From contig NZ_JACHYB010000001.1 in NCBI RefSeq assembly GCF_014192515.1, positions 1,302,001-1,366,000 of the forward strand: a stretch of DNA of 64,000 nucleotides, written 5' to 3'. The notes beneath the pieces were generated by a model. That model searched no databases, was not told the DNA's origin, and saw only the letters and a list, made by a program, of their open reading frames with translations. Position 1 is the first letter of the stretch. Each line of letters begins with the position of its first letter. The position numbers were made by a program, and so were the translations under genes. Below are positions 47,020 to 56,659 of this stretch, one piece after another. This DNA is from Microbacter margulisiae. GTDB taxonomy: Bacteria; Bacteroidota; Bacteroidia; Bacteroidales; Paludibacteraceae.

Positions 47020-47058
47020 TAAAGGGAAGAGAGCATTTGTAAATTTTGAGTATAACTC

Positions 47059-47083
47059 AGCGGGTGACTTAAAGTCATCTGCT
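47059..47083 (+). promoter_or_regulatory. Hairpin upstream of the GH28 gene at 47108
   Basis: AGCGGGTGACTT pairs with AGTCATCTGCT using two G-T pairs and a very short loop. It lies 25 bp before the start codon, so it would be in the 5' leader and could affect translation, or it may be the 3' end signal of the upstream gene. Confidence 0.45.
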
Positions 47084-47107
47084 TAATCTCAGTAAAATTA
47101 TAATCAC

Positions 47108-48628
47108 ATGAAAACAAGAATGTTTATTTTTGTATGTTGTTTATTGTTATCCGTTATGACACAAGCGAACAATTGGTATAACGTAAAAGATTTTGGTGCT
47201 GTTGGCGATGGAAAAACGATTGATTCCCCTGCCATCAACAAAGCCATCGATGTTGCAGCACAAGCCGGGGGCGGAACGGTTTTTCTCCCTGCCGGGGTAT
47301 ATGCTTCCTATTCTATTCGTCTACAAAACAACATCACCCTAAGGTTAGGAGCAGGAGCTACGCTCAAAGCGGCCTATCCTACTCAAAATACCGGATATGA
47401 CTCCATCGAACCCAATCCATTCAGCCAATACCAGGACTTTGGGCATAGTTATTGGCGAAATAGCCTGATTTGGGGAATCGGACTACATAATATTACCATT
47501 TGCGGCGAAGGAATAATTGACGGACAAGGTTTGACCCGGGAAGATAGCCATATCACAGGTGTCGGGAATAAGGCTATCAGCCTGAAACTATGCCGCAATG
47601 TACTCCTAAAAGACATCCGGATGGAACGTTGCGGCCATTTTGCACTCTTAGCTACAGGGCTGGACAATATGACGATTGAAAACCTGTTGATTGACACCAA
47701 TAGGGATGGGATGGATATTGACGCATGCCGTAACGTCCGGATCTCAAATTGCACGGTCAACTCCCCTTACGATGATGCCATTGTGCTCAAAGCCACCTAT
47801 GCATTGGGATTCTTCCGCAATACGGAGAATGTGACCATTTCAGACTGTTTTGTGAGCGGATATGATCTTGGAACCGTCATGAACGGCACCTTTCAACATT
47901 ATCAAAATCAGGCTCCCGATCAATCGTTCTCATGCGGCAGAATCAAACTGGGGACAGAATCAAGCGGAGGCTTTAACAATATAACCATTACCAATTGCGT
48001 GTTTGACCATTGTCGCGGTTTAGCCCTTGAAACCGTAGATGGCGGGGACTTGCATAATATTACGGTATCCAATATTGTGATGAAGGATATGAATTCTTCT
48101 CCGATTTTTATCCGGTTAGGATCGAGAATGAGAAGCCCCAAAGGAACCTCCATCGGGCAATTACATGATATCTCGATAAACAATATAAGGGTATACCATG
48201 CCGACTCCCGTTATGTTTGCTCATTCAGCGGCATACCGGGACATCCCATCGAAGACATTAGCCTAAGTAATATAGCCATTTACTATCAGGGAGGAGGAAC
48301 GAAAGCCCAAGCTGCATTGATTGTTCCTGAAAAAGAAGCAGCTTATCCTGAGCCTACCATGTTTGGCGATTTACCGGCGGCGGCATTTTATATCCGCCAT
48401 GCCCGGAATATACAAATGAATCATATTGCTGTCTATTATGCACACCCCGATTTCAGGCCTTCCGTTGTACTCAGCGATGTGCATGATATTACCTTTGATG
48501 ACCTTCGGCTCCCGAAAGAGAGGCTTGTCCCATTTTTCTCGTTACACCATGTGAGCGATTTTAATACATTTCATTGTTCTGGAATAAAAGACATAGCCCT
48601 ACCCGAAGCAGAACACAGCACCTATTAA
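47108..48628 (+). CDS. GH28-family glycosidase, divergent
   Basis: A 506-residue secreted GH28 protein. It has a signal peptide (about 1-20), the entry motif NVKDFGAVGDGKTIDSPAIN, a beta-helix with DTNRDGMDIDACRNVR and VNSPYDDAIVLKATYA, and a late LALETVDGG where typical members have R-x-K. The GHG histidine is absent (CGRIKLGTESSGG), and the R-x-K motif is also missing. Aspartates for catalysis remain. It may have a substrate other than homogalacturonan. The gene starts a run with GH105 (28 bp downstream) and follows a repeat-rich gap. Confidence 0.85.
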   Translation: MKTRMFIFVCCLLLSVMTQANNWYNVKDFGAVGDGKTIDSPAINKAIDVAAQAGGGTVFLPAGVYASYSIRLQNNITLRLGAGATLKAAYPTQNTGYDSIEPNPFSQYQDFGHSYWRNSLIWGIGLHNITICGEGIIDGQGLTREDSHITGVGNKAISLKLCRNVLLKDIRMERCGHFALLATGLDNMTIENLLIDTNRDGMDIDACRNVRISNCTVNSPYDDAIVLKATYALGFFRNTENVTISDCFVSGYDLGTVMNGTFQHYQNQAPDQSFSCGRIKLGTESSGGFNNITITNCVFDHCRGLALETVDGGDLHNITVSNIVMKDMNSSPIFIRLGSRMRSPKGTSIGQLHDISINNIRVYHADSRYVCSFSGIPGHPIEDISLSNIAIYYQGGGTKAQAALIVPEKEAAYPEPTMFGDLPAAAFYIRHARNIQMNHIAVYYAHPDFRPSVVLSDVHDITFDDLRLPKERLVPFFSLHHVSDFNTFHCSGIKDIALPEAEHSTY

Positions 48629-48656
48629 CATAAACCAAAACATAAATTACCGACAC

Positions 48657-49796
48657 ATGAATCAGAAGAAATACGCAGGGCTGTGCATTGCAATCGCAAT
48701 CTGCCAGCTTGTATTTACACAAACATTACCGGACAAACATCGCGTTCTACAACAGATGGAACTTGCCAACAAATATTTCATGGTCAAATATCCTGATCCG
48801 GGGCTTCCTATCACGACAGACAAAACGCGGCCCAGTAACATTTGGACACGCAGTGTGTACTATGAAGGATTAATGGCCTTATACCACCTGAGTCCTAAAC
48901 ACAAGTTCTTAAAATATGCAGACCGATGGGGAGACAGCCATCAGTGGAATTTACCGGGCGGGCCTGCGACGCGTAGTGCAGACAATCAATGTTGCGGACA
49001 AACTTATATTGATCTTTATACGTTACAACACCAAAAGAAACAAATCGGCAATATAAAAGAATCTATCGATAACATGCTGCAAAGTAACAAAATCGATGAC
49101 TGGTGGTGGATTGATGCATTACAAATGGGCATGCCGGTATTTGCCAAGTTAGGAGTGTTATATCACGATAACCGATACTTTCAACGTATGTATGAGATGT
49201 ATATGCATACCAAAACGGAGGAGGGAGGAGGACTCTACAATTCAAAAGACAGTTTGTGGTGGCGCGATAAATCATTTGTATCACCCTACAAAGAACCCAA
49301 CGGGAAAAATTGTTACTGGTCGCGGGGAAACGGATGGGTTATCGCGGCATTGGTAAGAGTATTACAGATAATGCCCGAATCGGCTATAGGATATCAGGAA
49401 TATAAGCACACTTTTATGGAAATGATGCAAAAAATAGCCTCCCTGCAACGTTCCGACGGTTTTTGGAATGTCAGCCTTCTAGATCCTGATTATTTTGGAG
49501 GCAAAGAGACATCAGGAACCTCCTTATTCGTTTATGGAATGGCATGGGGAATTCATAAAAGATGGCTTAATCGGGAAATATATTTACCAATCGTTGAAAA
49601 AGCCTGGCATGGCTTGACAACATATGCCCTTCATCCCGATGGCATGCTCGGATATGTACAAGGAACGGGCAAAGAACCGAAAGACGGTCAACCTGTTACA
49701 TACAATCATGTTCCCGACTTCGAGGATTATGGATTAGGTTGTTTCTTACTGGCTGGCAGTGAAATATATCAACTGGCACCGGATCGAAACAAATAA
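48657..49796 (+). CDS. GH105 unsaturated rhamnogalacturonyl hydrolase
   Basis: Removes the 4,5-unsaturated uronic acid left on oligosaccharides by pectin lyases, completing PL9 action. The 379-residue protein has a short signal segment (about 1-21) and an alpha/alpha barrel. W-rich DDWWWIDALQMG contains D153, which corresponds to the catalytic aspartate of YteR-type enzymes. SRGNGWVIAALVR and GTSLFVYGMAWGIHKRW are also typical. Length is normal. It supports lyase-first degradation of RG-I. A non-pectin unsaturated uronide is less likely here. Confidence 0.94.
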   Translation: MNQKKYAGLCIAIAICQLVFTQTLPDKHRVLQQMELANKYFMVKYPDPGLPITTDKTRPSNIWTRSVYYEGLMALYHLSPKHKFLKYADRWGDSHQWNLPGGPATRSADNQCCGQTYIDLYTLQHQKKQIGNIKESIDNMLQSNKIDDWWWIDALQMGMPVFAKLGVLYHDNRYFQRMYEMYMHTKTEEGGGLYNSKDSLWWRDKSFVSPYKEPNGKNCYWSRGNGWVIAALVRVLQIMPESAIGYQEYKHTFMEMMQKIASLQRSDGFWNVSLLDPDYFGGKETSGTSLFVYGMAWGIHKRWLNREIYLPIVEKAWHGLTTYALHPDGMLGYVQGTGKEPKDGQPVTYNHVPDFEDYGLGCFLLAGSEIYQLAPDRNK

Positions 49797-49924
49797 AATC
49801 AATCAAAAACTATAAGGCATCTCACAAAGGAACAGTATATATGAAACGAGCCTAAAATAACTCATGTTCAAGTAGATGATTGTTTTGGCGAGTTTCATAC
49901 ATCCATAGTGTAAAAAATAAACAT

Positions 49925-50896
49925 ATGAAATCACAGTCGACAGACACAAAATTTATATGGATCTGCTTATTTGCATTTGTCCTCTCCCTGCCTTTGGCAT
50001 CTGCCAAAAGAAAAGGCAAAACGGCCTATTTGTTTTCCTATTTTAGTGGCAATGGAGAAGACGGGTTACATTTAGCCTATAGTTATGACGGATTAAAATG
50101 GCTTCCGCTTAATCATGGGAAATCCTTTTTGAAACCACTGGTTGGAAAGGACAGCCTGATACGTGATCCCAGTTTATTATTAGGCAGGGATGGCATATTT
50201 CATGTAGTCTGGACAACAGGATGGTGGGACAAAGGATTTGGCCATGCATCGTCCAAAGATTTGATTCATTGGTCGAAAGAGCAGTATCTTCCTGTAATGT
50301 ACTATAAACCTTTAGCTAAAAATACGTGGGCACCGGAACTCTTTTATGATCATAAATCAAAAACATATTACATCTTCTGGGCATCTACTGTGCCGGGGTT
50401 ACATCCGGAAACGCCTGACTCGGCCACTGAGAAAGGCTTAAACCACCGGTTATATTTTACCACCACAAAAGATTTTATCCATTATAGTCCTACAAAACTA
50501 TTCTTCAACCCTGCATTTAGCGTCATCGACGGCGCTATGCTTTATTGGAAAGGAAAATACTGGTTATTCATAAAGAATGAAATGCTCAGGCCTGTGCAAA
50601 AAAATATCCGGGTCACTTGTACAAGATCCCTGAACAAAGGGTTCCCGATAAACGTTTCGCCTCCTATCACCGGCCATTATTGGGCAGAAGGCCCTTCTCC
50701 CCTATTAATAGGGAAATACGTATATGTCTATTTTGATAAATACCGGGAACATACCTACGGCGCAGTACGCTCAACCGATGGAATACACTGGCAAAACGTT
50801 TCTTCATTTGTATCTTTCCCGGCAGGAACACGGCACGGAACAGCGCTACGTGTGCCGGTTACAGTGTTAAACCGCCTAATCTCATTGACTAGGTAA
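49925..50896 (+). CDS. GH43-family glycosidase (arabinosidase, galactosidase or xylosidase type)
   Basis: A 323-residue secreted five-bladed beta-propeller enzyme. The ATG at 49925 gives a signal peptide (FIWICLFAFVLSLPLASA). The frame from 49880 contains a leader-like stretch similar to the repeats at 6476 and 9273. The three acids of the family are seen as D in SLIRDPSLLL (base), D in SVIDGAMLY and E in YWAEGPSPLL (acid). WAPELFYD is a further GH43 hallmark. Its activity cannot be narrowed beyond alpha-arabinofuranose, beta-galactose or beta-xylose side chains. Confidence 0.87.
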   Translation: MKSQSTDTKFIWICLFAFVLSLPLASAKRKGKTAYLFSYFSGNGEDGLHLAYSYDGLKWLPLNHGKSFLKPLVGKDSLIRDPSLLLGRDGIFHVVWTTGWWDKGFGHASSKDLIHWSKEQYLPVMYYKPLAKNTWAPELFYDHKSKTYYIFWASTVPGLHPETPDSATEKGLNHRLYFTTTKDFIHYSPTKLFFNPAFSVIDGAMLYWKGKYWLFIKNEMLRPVQKNIRVTCTRSLNKGFPINVSPPITGHYWAEGPSPLLIGKYVYVYFDKYREHTYGAVRSTDGIHWQNVSSFVSFPAGTRHGTALRVPVTVLNRLISLTR

Positions 50897-50994
50897 AACT
50901 CCACAGTCGAACGAACAACTAGGGTTCTTAACCTGTCATAATCACTACACCAAAAACAACGATCATTTCCTTTAATAATAGACATTGAAGCGTT

Positions 50995-53829
50995 ATGAAT
51001 AAAAAAATCATTCTACTGTTCATTTTAGTGTACGTCGGAACCATGACCATGCCGGAGGCCTTTGCACAACACTATTTCATTGATACCCGCAATGCGTCAA
51101 GCCCATTGATAAAAGGACAATTATGTATGGGGAACCCCGGCCCTTCAGGTAAAGCGCTTCTCATCAACAATCAATACATGACTATTGGTGGAAAACCCGT
51201 CATACCTGTCATGGGAGAGATCCATTTTTCACGTTACCCGAGAAACGAATGGGAAGATGTATTGCTCAAAATGAAAGCCTGTGGCATTACTATTATTTCC
51301 ACCTATGTATTCTGGATTTACCATGAAGAGATAGAAGGACAATATGACTGGCACGGGAATAAAGACCTGCGTTATTTCTTAGCATTATGTAAAAAGCTGC
51401 ATCTAATGGCTGTTGTACGCATAGGTCCCTGGTGCCATGGCGAAGTGCGTAACGGAGGGCTTCCGGATTGGATTTTACAAAAAAGATACATTCATCTCCG
51501 CAGCAATGATCCGGAATACCAATACTATGTACAGCAATGGTATAATCAGGTTGCCGCTCAGTTGAAAGGATTGCTGTATAAAGACAACGGGCCGGTAATA
51601 GGGGTTCAATTGGAAAATGAATACCGGCATGGCAAACAGGGAGAAGCGCACATTGAATGGCTAAAACAAACTGCCATAAAAGCAGGCATCGATGTGCCTA
51701 TGTATACCGTCACCGGATGGGGGAATGCATCGGTTCCTAAAAATCAGGTTATCCCTTTGTTTGGAGGATACCCCGGGGCTCCATGGAATACGAATCTGGA
51801 TAAAATTGCCAATAACACCAACTACATTTTTACTACGGTAAGGAACGAAGAAGGTATCGGCAACGAGATGAAATTAGCGGATACCATCCATTATGAAACC
51901 TATCACCGCTATCCTTATTTTACCTGTGAATTAGGTGTCGGCAACGAGGTGACCTATCATCGCCGTCCCGTCTTCAGTGATATCGATGGGTTAGCCATAG
52001 CGACAGCCAAATTAGGTTCGGGCAGTAATTTGATTGGCTATTATATGTTTGCCGGGGGAACCAATGAGAAAGGGCAATTGACCTCCCTAGAAGAAAATCA
52101 AGATGAAACCGGCTACCCGAATCGATATCCGAAGATTTCATACGATTTCCAGGCAGCGGTGAAAGAATCGGGAGAGCTTTCACCTGCTTATTTTCAATTA
52201 AAAAAGTTTCATTATTTTCTCAATGAATTCGGAAGCCGCCTTGCCCTCATGACTCCGGTCATCAAACCTTCTCCCGATGTGTATACGAAATTACAATATG
52301 CTGTAAGAGCGGAAAAGGATACAGGCTATGTGTTCGGAATCAATTATTATCGTGGTTATCGCAAACCGATACAAAAACAGGTTCAGTTTACCCTGCAGCT
52401 TCAGGCGAAACAGCTTACCTTTCCGCATAAACCAGTAGATATCACAGATAGCTGCATCTTTATATGGCCTTACAATTTTAGGATGAACGACGTAATATTA
52501 CAATATGCAACTGCTACCCCGCTTTGTGTCATCAAACAACCGGATGCAACCGACTGGTTTTTCACGCAAACCAAAAACATAATGCCTGAATTATCTTTTG
52601 ACACTACGGCTATCCAATCGATCGAATCCAATAGCGGTCATATAGAAAAGGAAAGGGATCATTATCTGCTGACCGGCTTTACACCGGGGATCGCCCACCA
52701 TATTACAATCAAGGACAGGAAGAATAACATCAAACACCTGTTTATATTATCTTACAAAGAGAGCCTGCATGTATGGTTGTTTCATAGGTATCATCAAAAA
52801 ATAGGGTTCCTCTCAAATGCGAACCTATATTTGCAACACAATTCCTTACATGTGTACAGTTCGTCGCCTCATGTCCGGCTTATTGCCCTCAATAACCCAT
52901 ATCATTTGACCCTACCCGGGGATTTGTCCATGCAATCAAAGAAAGAAGGATTCTTTACCACCTATGATTTGCACTTCAAGAGGGATACATTAAATTACCA
53001 ATTAGTGCCCAAAACAGTTTTATTACAGGCCCAATGGTTAAGTACAGCTATTCCGGTCATCAATGCAGGCAATACATTATACCATAAATTCTTTATAAAG
53101 GAATTCAGTGTTTCACACGCCTCGGAAATCAAGAGCGCCACATTGTATCTTTCCACCGGACTCCCCTGTTCATTGGCCATCGATCACAAATGGCTGAACC
53201 AGCCTGTATCTGCTGAAACATTGAACGAACTCGACTTAACCGGCTATCTGAAGAATGGGGATAATACATTAATGATTGATTTTCCATTTGTAAAGAATGA
53301 CACAGCTTTTGCAGCACGAATAAAAATCGATTATTACAATACAGACCAGATCAATTTCTACAGTGACACTTCCTGGCTGACAACGGTGGCTTATGTTCCT
53401 CCAGCTCCCTGGGAATCGTTTAAAAACCTAAAACCGGCCATAGTAAAGCATGCTAATCTTTCATCTTATTCTCAAAAGAAGATTTTTCCCATTCACTATT
53501 GGGAATTGTTTGTGCCACATCATTTTTCAAACAGCATGGATAATGGCTATTTACATTTGAAATACACGGGGAATCGTGCTACCTGCAGGCTGGATGACAA
53601 ACTAATCGATGACAGCTTTAACAACGGCTCATACTGGAATCTTTCCTTGAAACGATATGGGGAAGCATTGAAAAACGTTCCTTTGTTATTTCATATCTAC
53701 GCATTCAAACCGAATGACAAGATTTATTTCGACAGCCCTATGCAAAACGATAATTGCAATCAAGTAAATATGAATAAGATAATCTTGAATCCCGAATACT
53801 ACGCTAACATCTTAGTCAACTATAAATAA
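50995..53829 (+). CDS. GH35 beta-galactosidase
   Basis: Removes terminal beta-galactose, probably from galactan or arabinogalactan side chains. The 944-residue protein has a signal peptide (about 1-24) and a GH35 barrel (about 45-400) starting with PVIPVMGEIHFSRYPRNEWE. The acid/base is E209 in GVQLENEYRHG and the nucleophile E312 in YFTCELGVGNE. The remaining C-terminal half consists of beta-domains. It is longer than typical bacterial GH35 (about 600-800). It is the last gene before the IS4-type element and lies 98 bp after GH43. Confidence 0.92.
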   Translation: MNKKIILLFILVYVGTMTMPEAFAQHYFIDTRNASSPLIKGQLCMGNPGPSGKALLINNQYMTIGGKPVIPVMGEIHFSRYPRNEWEDVLLKMKACGITIISTYVFWIYHEEIEGQYDWHGNKDLRYFLALCKKLHLMAVVRIGPWCHGEVRNGGLPDWILQKRYIHLRSNDPEYQYYVQQWYNQVAAQLKGLLYKDNGPVIGVQLENEYRHGKQGEAHIEWLKQTAIKAGIDVPMYTVTGWGNASVPKNQVIPLFGGYPGAPWNTNLDKIANNTNYIFTTVRNEEGIGNEMKLADTIHYETYHRYPYFTCELGVGNEVTYHRRPVFSDIDGLAIATAKLGSGSNLIGYYMFAGGTNEKGQLTSLEENQDETGYPNRYPKISYDFQAAVKESGELSPAYFQLKKFHYFLNEFGSRLALMTPVIKPSPDVYTKLQYAVRAEKDTGYVFGINYYRGYRKPIQKQVQFTLQLQAKQLTFPHKPVDITDSCIFIWPYNFRMNDVILQYATATPLCVIKQPDATDWFFTQTKNIMPELSFDTTAIQSIESNSGHIEKERDHYLLTGFTPGIAHHITIKDRKNNIKHLFILSYKESLHVWLFHRYHQKIGFLSNANLYLQHNSLHVYSSSPHVRLIALNNPYHLTLPGDLSMQSKKEGFFTTYDLHFKRDTLNYQLVPKTVLLQAQWLSTAIPVINAGNTLYHKFFIKEFSVSHASEIKSATLYLSTGLPCSLAIDHKWLNQPVSAETLNELDLTGYLKNGDNTLMIDFPFVKNDTAFAARIKIDYYNTDQINFYSDTSWLTTVAYVPPAPWESFKNLKPAIVKHANLSSYSQKKIFPIHYWELFVPHHFSNSMDNGYLHLKYTGNRATCRLDDKLIDDSFNNGSYWNLSLKRYGEALKNVPLLFHIYAFKPNDKIYFDSPMQNDNCNQVNMNKIILNPEYYANILVNYK

Positions 53830-54192
53830 CTTGTATTCAACATCAACTCAAGTCTAAGATGATCATATTTGCATCAGCACCAATTCAATTATCATAAAAT
53901 CAACAAATTATACACATAGTCATATATACAGACTAACCTTGAATGATTCAACAATGATCCGGTTGATACATATGCCGGATAATCTATCTTTTCGATAAAA
54001 AAGAGCATCACATCAATTCAATCTGTATCTATTAAATCCATTGGCAACAGAGCAATCCAAATACAGAAAAATAAAATTACAGGAATCATTTGTATACAAG
54101 AATCTTGCTCATCTTACCGGACAAATACCTGATAATATGCACTATGACAATATAGAAAAGAAATAAGCACAAGACAAATATGAAAATTAGAT
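53830..54192. other. 363-bp gap between GH35 and an IS copy
   Basis: AT-rich DNA with no gene or strong hairpin that I can identify. It ends at the 9-bp target duplication AAATTAGAT (54184-54192). An ATG at 54180 opens a frame, MKIR, that was cut by the IS; rejoining it with the right flank gives only 9 codons. Confidence 0.5.
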
Positions 54193-55511
54193 CACTAGTG
54201 TCCACTAAAAAAACGGCACTGTATAAATATTAAAAAGCAAATAAACTTGGTTCACTTGAACCGCATCGTTCATTGAAATTGTTGAAGTTAGATTTGTTGA
54301 GCAAATCATTTATGTTGGCTTTGTCCGTTAGTGACATGCTGAGAATCTGAAGCATTTCGTAGATGGAGCATTCCATCTTCAAGTCATGATGCACAATAGC
54401 TACCAAGCAGTAGGCGGTAATAGCCGAGTAAATCTGGATCCTGACAGCATTCTCAGTTACGCCCCAAAACTTTTGGATATTGAGGTGTTGCTTCATCCAC
54501 TTGAAAAACAGCTCGATCTGCCATCTGTTCTTGTAAAGCAGCACGACTTGCAAAGCATCAAGACTAAAAGCATTGGTTAGGAATGTAAACACTCGGTCTT
54601 GCTCTTCGTCGTAGAAGACAATTCTTCGTATGGGCTTCGGATAATGCCTTTCGCTCATGTAACCAGTGAATGTCACCACGGAATCTGAGAGGATGTTTTT
54701 CGGCATCCTTCTCTTCCATCTGACTGCCTTGCACTGTAGATTGTTCTTGGCTCTGACCACAAATAATGACCTGATTTCGTTGATTCTAAACAATCGTTTG
54801 AAATCGTTGTACCCGCGGTCAAACACATAAAAAGATCCTGGTTCATAGGGAATCACATCCATCGCGTTTACGTCATTTACCGCAGCAGGAGTGATATGGA
54901 AGAACATTGGGATCTGAGTTTCCAGGTCAAACAGGGTATGGATTTTAACTCCACCTTTTGTCTTTCTGAAACGAGCCCATTGATAAATGTTCATACATAA
55001 GTCAATGGTCGTTGAATCAAAGGCATAGACTTTACCTCCAAGCTTGAAGATGTTGTCCATACGTTTTGATTGAGCTTTGCCAACCATGTAATAGGCAAAC
55101 TCTTCAAAAATGCGATAGTCCCGATTGGTATTTGCCTTGGAAAGATTGCTTAGCTTGACATCACTGCCAAAACCCAGATGATATCCTTTACCCCTATGCG
55201 CACCGATAGCCATCGCCAAATCTCTCAGACTCCTTCTGTTGCAAAGTTGTCCGAACATGAGAACAAGCAGCTGATTCCAACAGGTAAAAGACTTGATATA
55301 GCGGTTTCCTTGGTGCTTGTCTACAATGTGCCTGAATTTATCGGCATTAAGAAACTCGACTAATTGGGCGAAAACGAACTTCTCTTTATGCATATCGTAT
55401 TGAATATCAATACAAAGATAAATTGAAATCGTCGCACCCTTTAAAGCGCTGTAACTATCTAACTTTCAATATTTTCAAAGATCTTTTGCAATTTTTTAGT
55501 GGACACTAGTG
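54193..55511 (-). mobile_element. IS4-family insertion sequence, copy 2 (intact)
   Basis: A 1319-bp element with a perfect terminal inverted repeat (CACTAGTGTCCACTAAAA at both ends) and a 9-bp duplication AAATTAGAT at 54184-54192 and 55512-55520. It encodes one transposase on the - strand, identical in protein sequence to copy 3. Its right end reads ACACTAGTG, while copies 1 and 3 end in AATG. It lies in an intergenic region and disrupts no gene that I can see. Confidence 0.95.
54230..55393 (-). CDS. IS4-family transposase
   Basis: A 387-residue DDE transposase with an N-terminal DUF4372-like domain (MHKEKFVFAQLVEFLNADKF) and an RNase-H-like core. Key features are FDSTTIDLCM (first D), YVFDRGYNDF (second D) and the YREK signature Y-x2-R-x3-E-x6-K (YKNRWQIELFFKWMK) that defines IS4 transposases. 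No stop or frameshift is seen, and it is identical to the copy at 59250, so it is probably active. Confidence 0.95.
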   Translation of the reverse strand: MHKEKFVFAQLVEFLNADKFRHIVDKHQGNRYIKSFTCWNQLLVLMFGQLCNRRSLRDLAMAIGAHRGKGYHLGFGSDVKLSNLSKANTNRDYRIFEEFAYYMVGKAQSKRMDNIFKLGGKVYAFDSTTIDLCMNIYQWARFRKTKGGVKIHTLFDLETQIPMFFHITPAAVNDVNAMDVIPYEPGSFYVFDRGYNDFKRLFRINEIRSLFVVRAKNNLQCKAVRWKRRMPKNILSDSVVTFTGYMSERHYPKPIRRIVFYDEEQDRVFTFLTNAFSLDALQVVLLYKNRWQIELFFKWMKQHLNIQKFWGVTENAVRIQIYSAITAYCLVAIVHHDLKMECSIYEMLQILSMSLTDKANINDLLNKSNFNNFNERCGSSEPSLFAF

Positions 55512-55796
55512 AAATTAGATCAAAAGACAAAGGTTAAAGATCAAATTTCTCAACAATATATGAATAGGATATTTCTAGTTTTATCCGTCGATATTAGAAT
55601 ATAAATAGCAAGTAGTGTTATATGCATTTCCCTTTTCACTAACAAATAAATTAATAATACGATAAGTGAAGATTTGTTTTATATAATATAACACATGTTG
55701 ACGTATACTGGATACAATATCACACAATTAAAATCACCCTATCAATTTTGAAAAGAAAAATTCAATAGACGGATAGACTAAATTTATATTAAAAAT

Positions 55797-55810
55797 TGCA
55801 CACGTGTGCA
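55797..55810. promoter_or_regulatory. Perfect palindrome TGCACACGTGTGCA
   Basis: A 14-bp perfectly symmetrical site with a central CG, a shape common in LacI-type operators. It lies about 390 bp upstream of the predicted promoter. Its distance from the gene and its single occurrence leave its role open. Confidence 0.4.
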
Positions 55811-56182
55811 TAAATTCCAATAAAAAATAAAGAGGCATAATCATCAAGATTGCCATAACTAAAATGCATTAGGTGATTTTTCACAACAAATCCACGACTT
55901 TTTTTATTTATCAAGATCGGCATAGCAAGCTATAGAACAAAAAAACGAAAGAAAAATTAGTAGAATTCCAATATATAGATTCGAAAAAGGAATCAATACA
56001 AATAAGGAATTCTTTTTGAATAGAAGATTGTCTAAAACAAAAATTCTTTTACATCTTCGATAGCGAAAGCAAATGAATATAAAAGAAAAATGTTATTATA
56101 ATATTATTTATCAGCATACTATACATTATCAATCTTATTATTTTTCAGAAAACACTTATTTTGAATATTTATCATTATCTTC

Positions 56183-56213
56183 TTTGTGTTTCGATTATTT
56201 ACTATTACATTTG
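56183..56213 (+). promoter_or_regulatory. Candidate Bacteroidetes promoter for the third susC
   Basis: TTTG at 56183-56186 is followed after 19 bp by TACATTTG at 56206-56213, an exact match to TTTG-N19-TAnnTTTG. It is the best promoter match in the window. Transcription from about 56220 would give a 5' leader of about 440 nt before the susC start. Confidence 0.62.
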
Positions 56214-56349
56214 CATCGACAGACAAACAAAAACAAAAGATAATACCAAATAAAATCGTAATTACAAACTGAGCTCTTCTCAATATAGCCTGAAAATTAG
56301 AAAGTAACACTCAATTATTTACGACTCAACCTTAATCAATAAACATTAT

Positions 56350-56487
56350 ATGAGCACACACTCCTTTCTCAGCAAAAAGACTACATTATGTTCTGTCGCT
56401 GCCACTACACTGAAGTCTTGTCAGGATATAAACTATAATCCCAACAATAAGGGCTTGTCCGTGCGCCAAATAACATCCGACAAATAG
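56350..56487 (+). CDS. Small 45-codon reading frame in the susC leader (doubtful)
   Basis: The frame reads MSTHSFLSKKTTLCSV and continues with TTLKSCQDINYNP, which resembles a degraded lipoprotein signal (LKSCQD) of the kind at SusD N termini. It could be a remnant of a lost lipoprotein gene, a leader peptide or chance. No ribosome signal or homologue is visible. Confidence 0.25.
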   Translation: MSTHSFLSKKTTLCSVAATTLKSCQDINYNPNNKGLSVRQITSDK

Positions 56488-56659
56488 CTCACCTGAGAAT
56501 TTCTATCAGGTAAAACTATAGAGATACGAATAAATAACCATCGATGTACATATACATATAGAATCTTATCGTAAATCTTACACACAAAATATAGTTAATC
56601 TTCATAGTTTCACAACCACACAATTCATCTCAATTTATTAATTATTAATTTTACTTTTC

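Larger units (their letters stand above)
55521..56659. other. 1.1-kb region upstream of the third susC
   Basis: AT-rich and largely non-coding. It contains a 14-bp perfect palindrome (55797-55810), a strong promoter match (56183-56213) and a 45-codon frame (56350-56487). A short frame at 55559 (MNRIFLVLSVDI) starts like a signal peptide but stops after 14 codons. No complete regulator gene is found. The length and these signals suggest the control region of a separate susC/susD operon. Confidence 0.55.
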
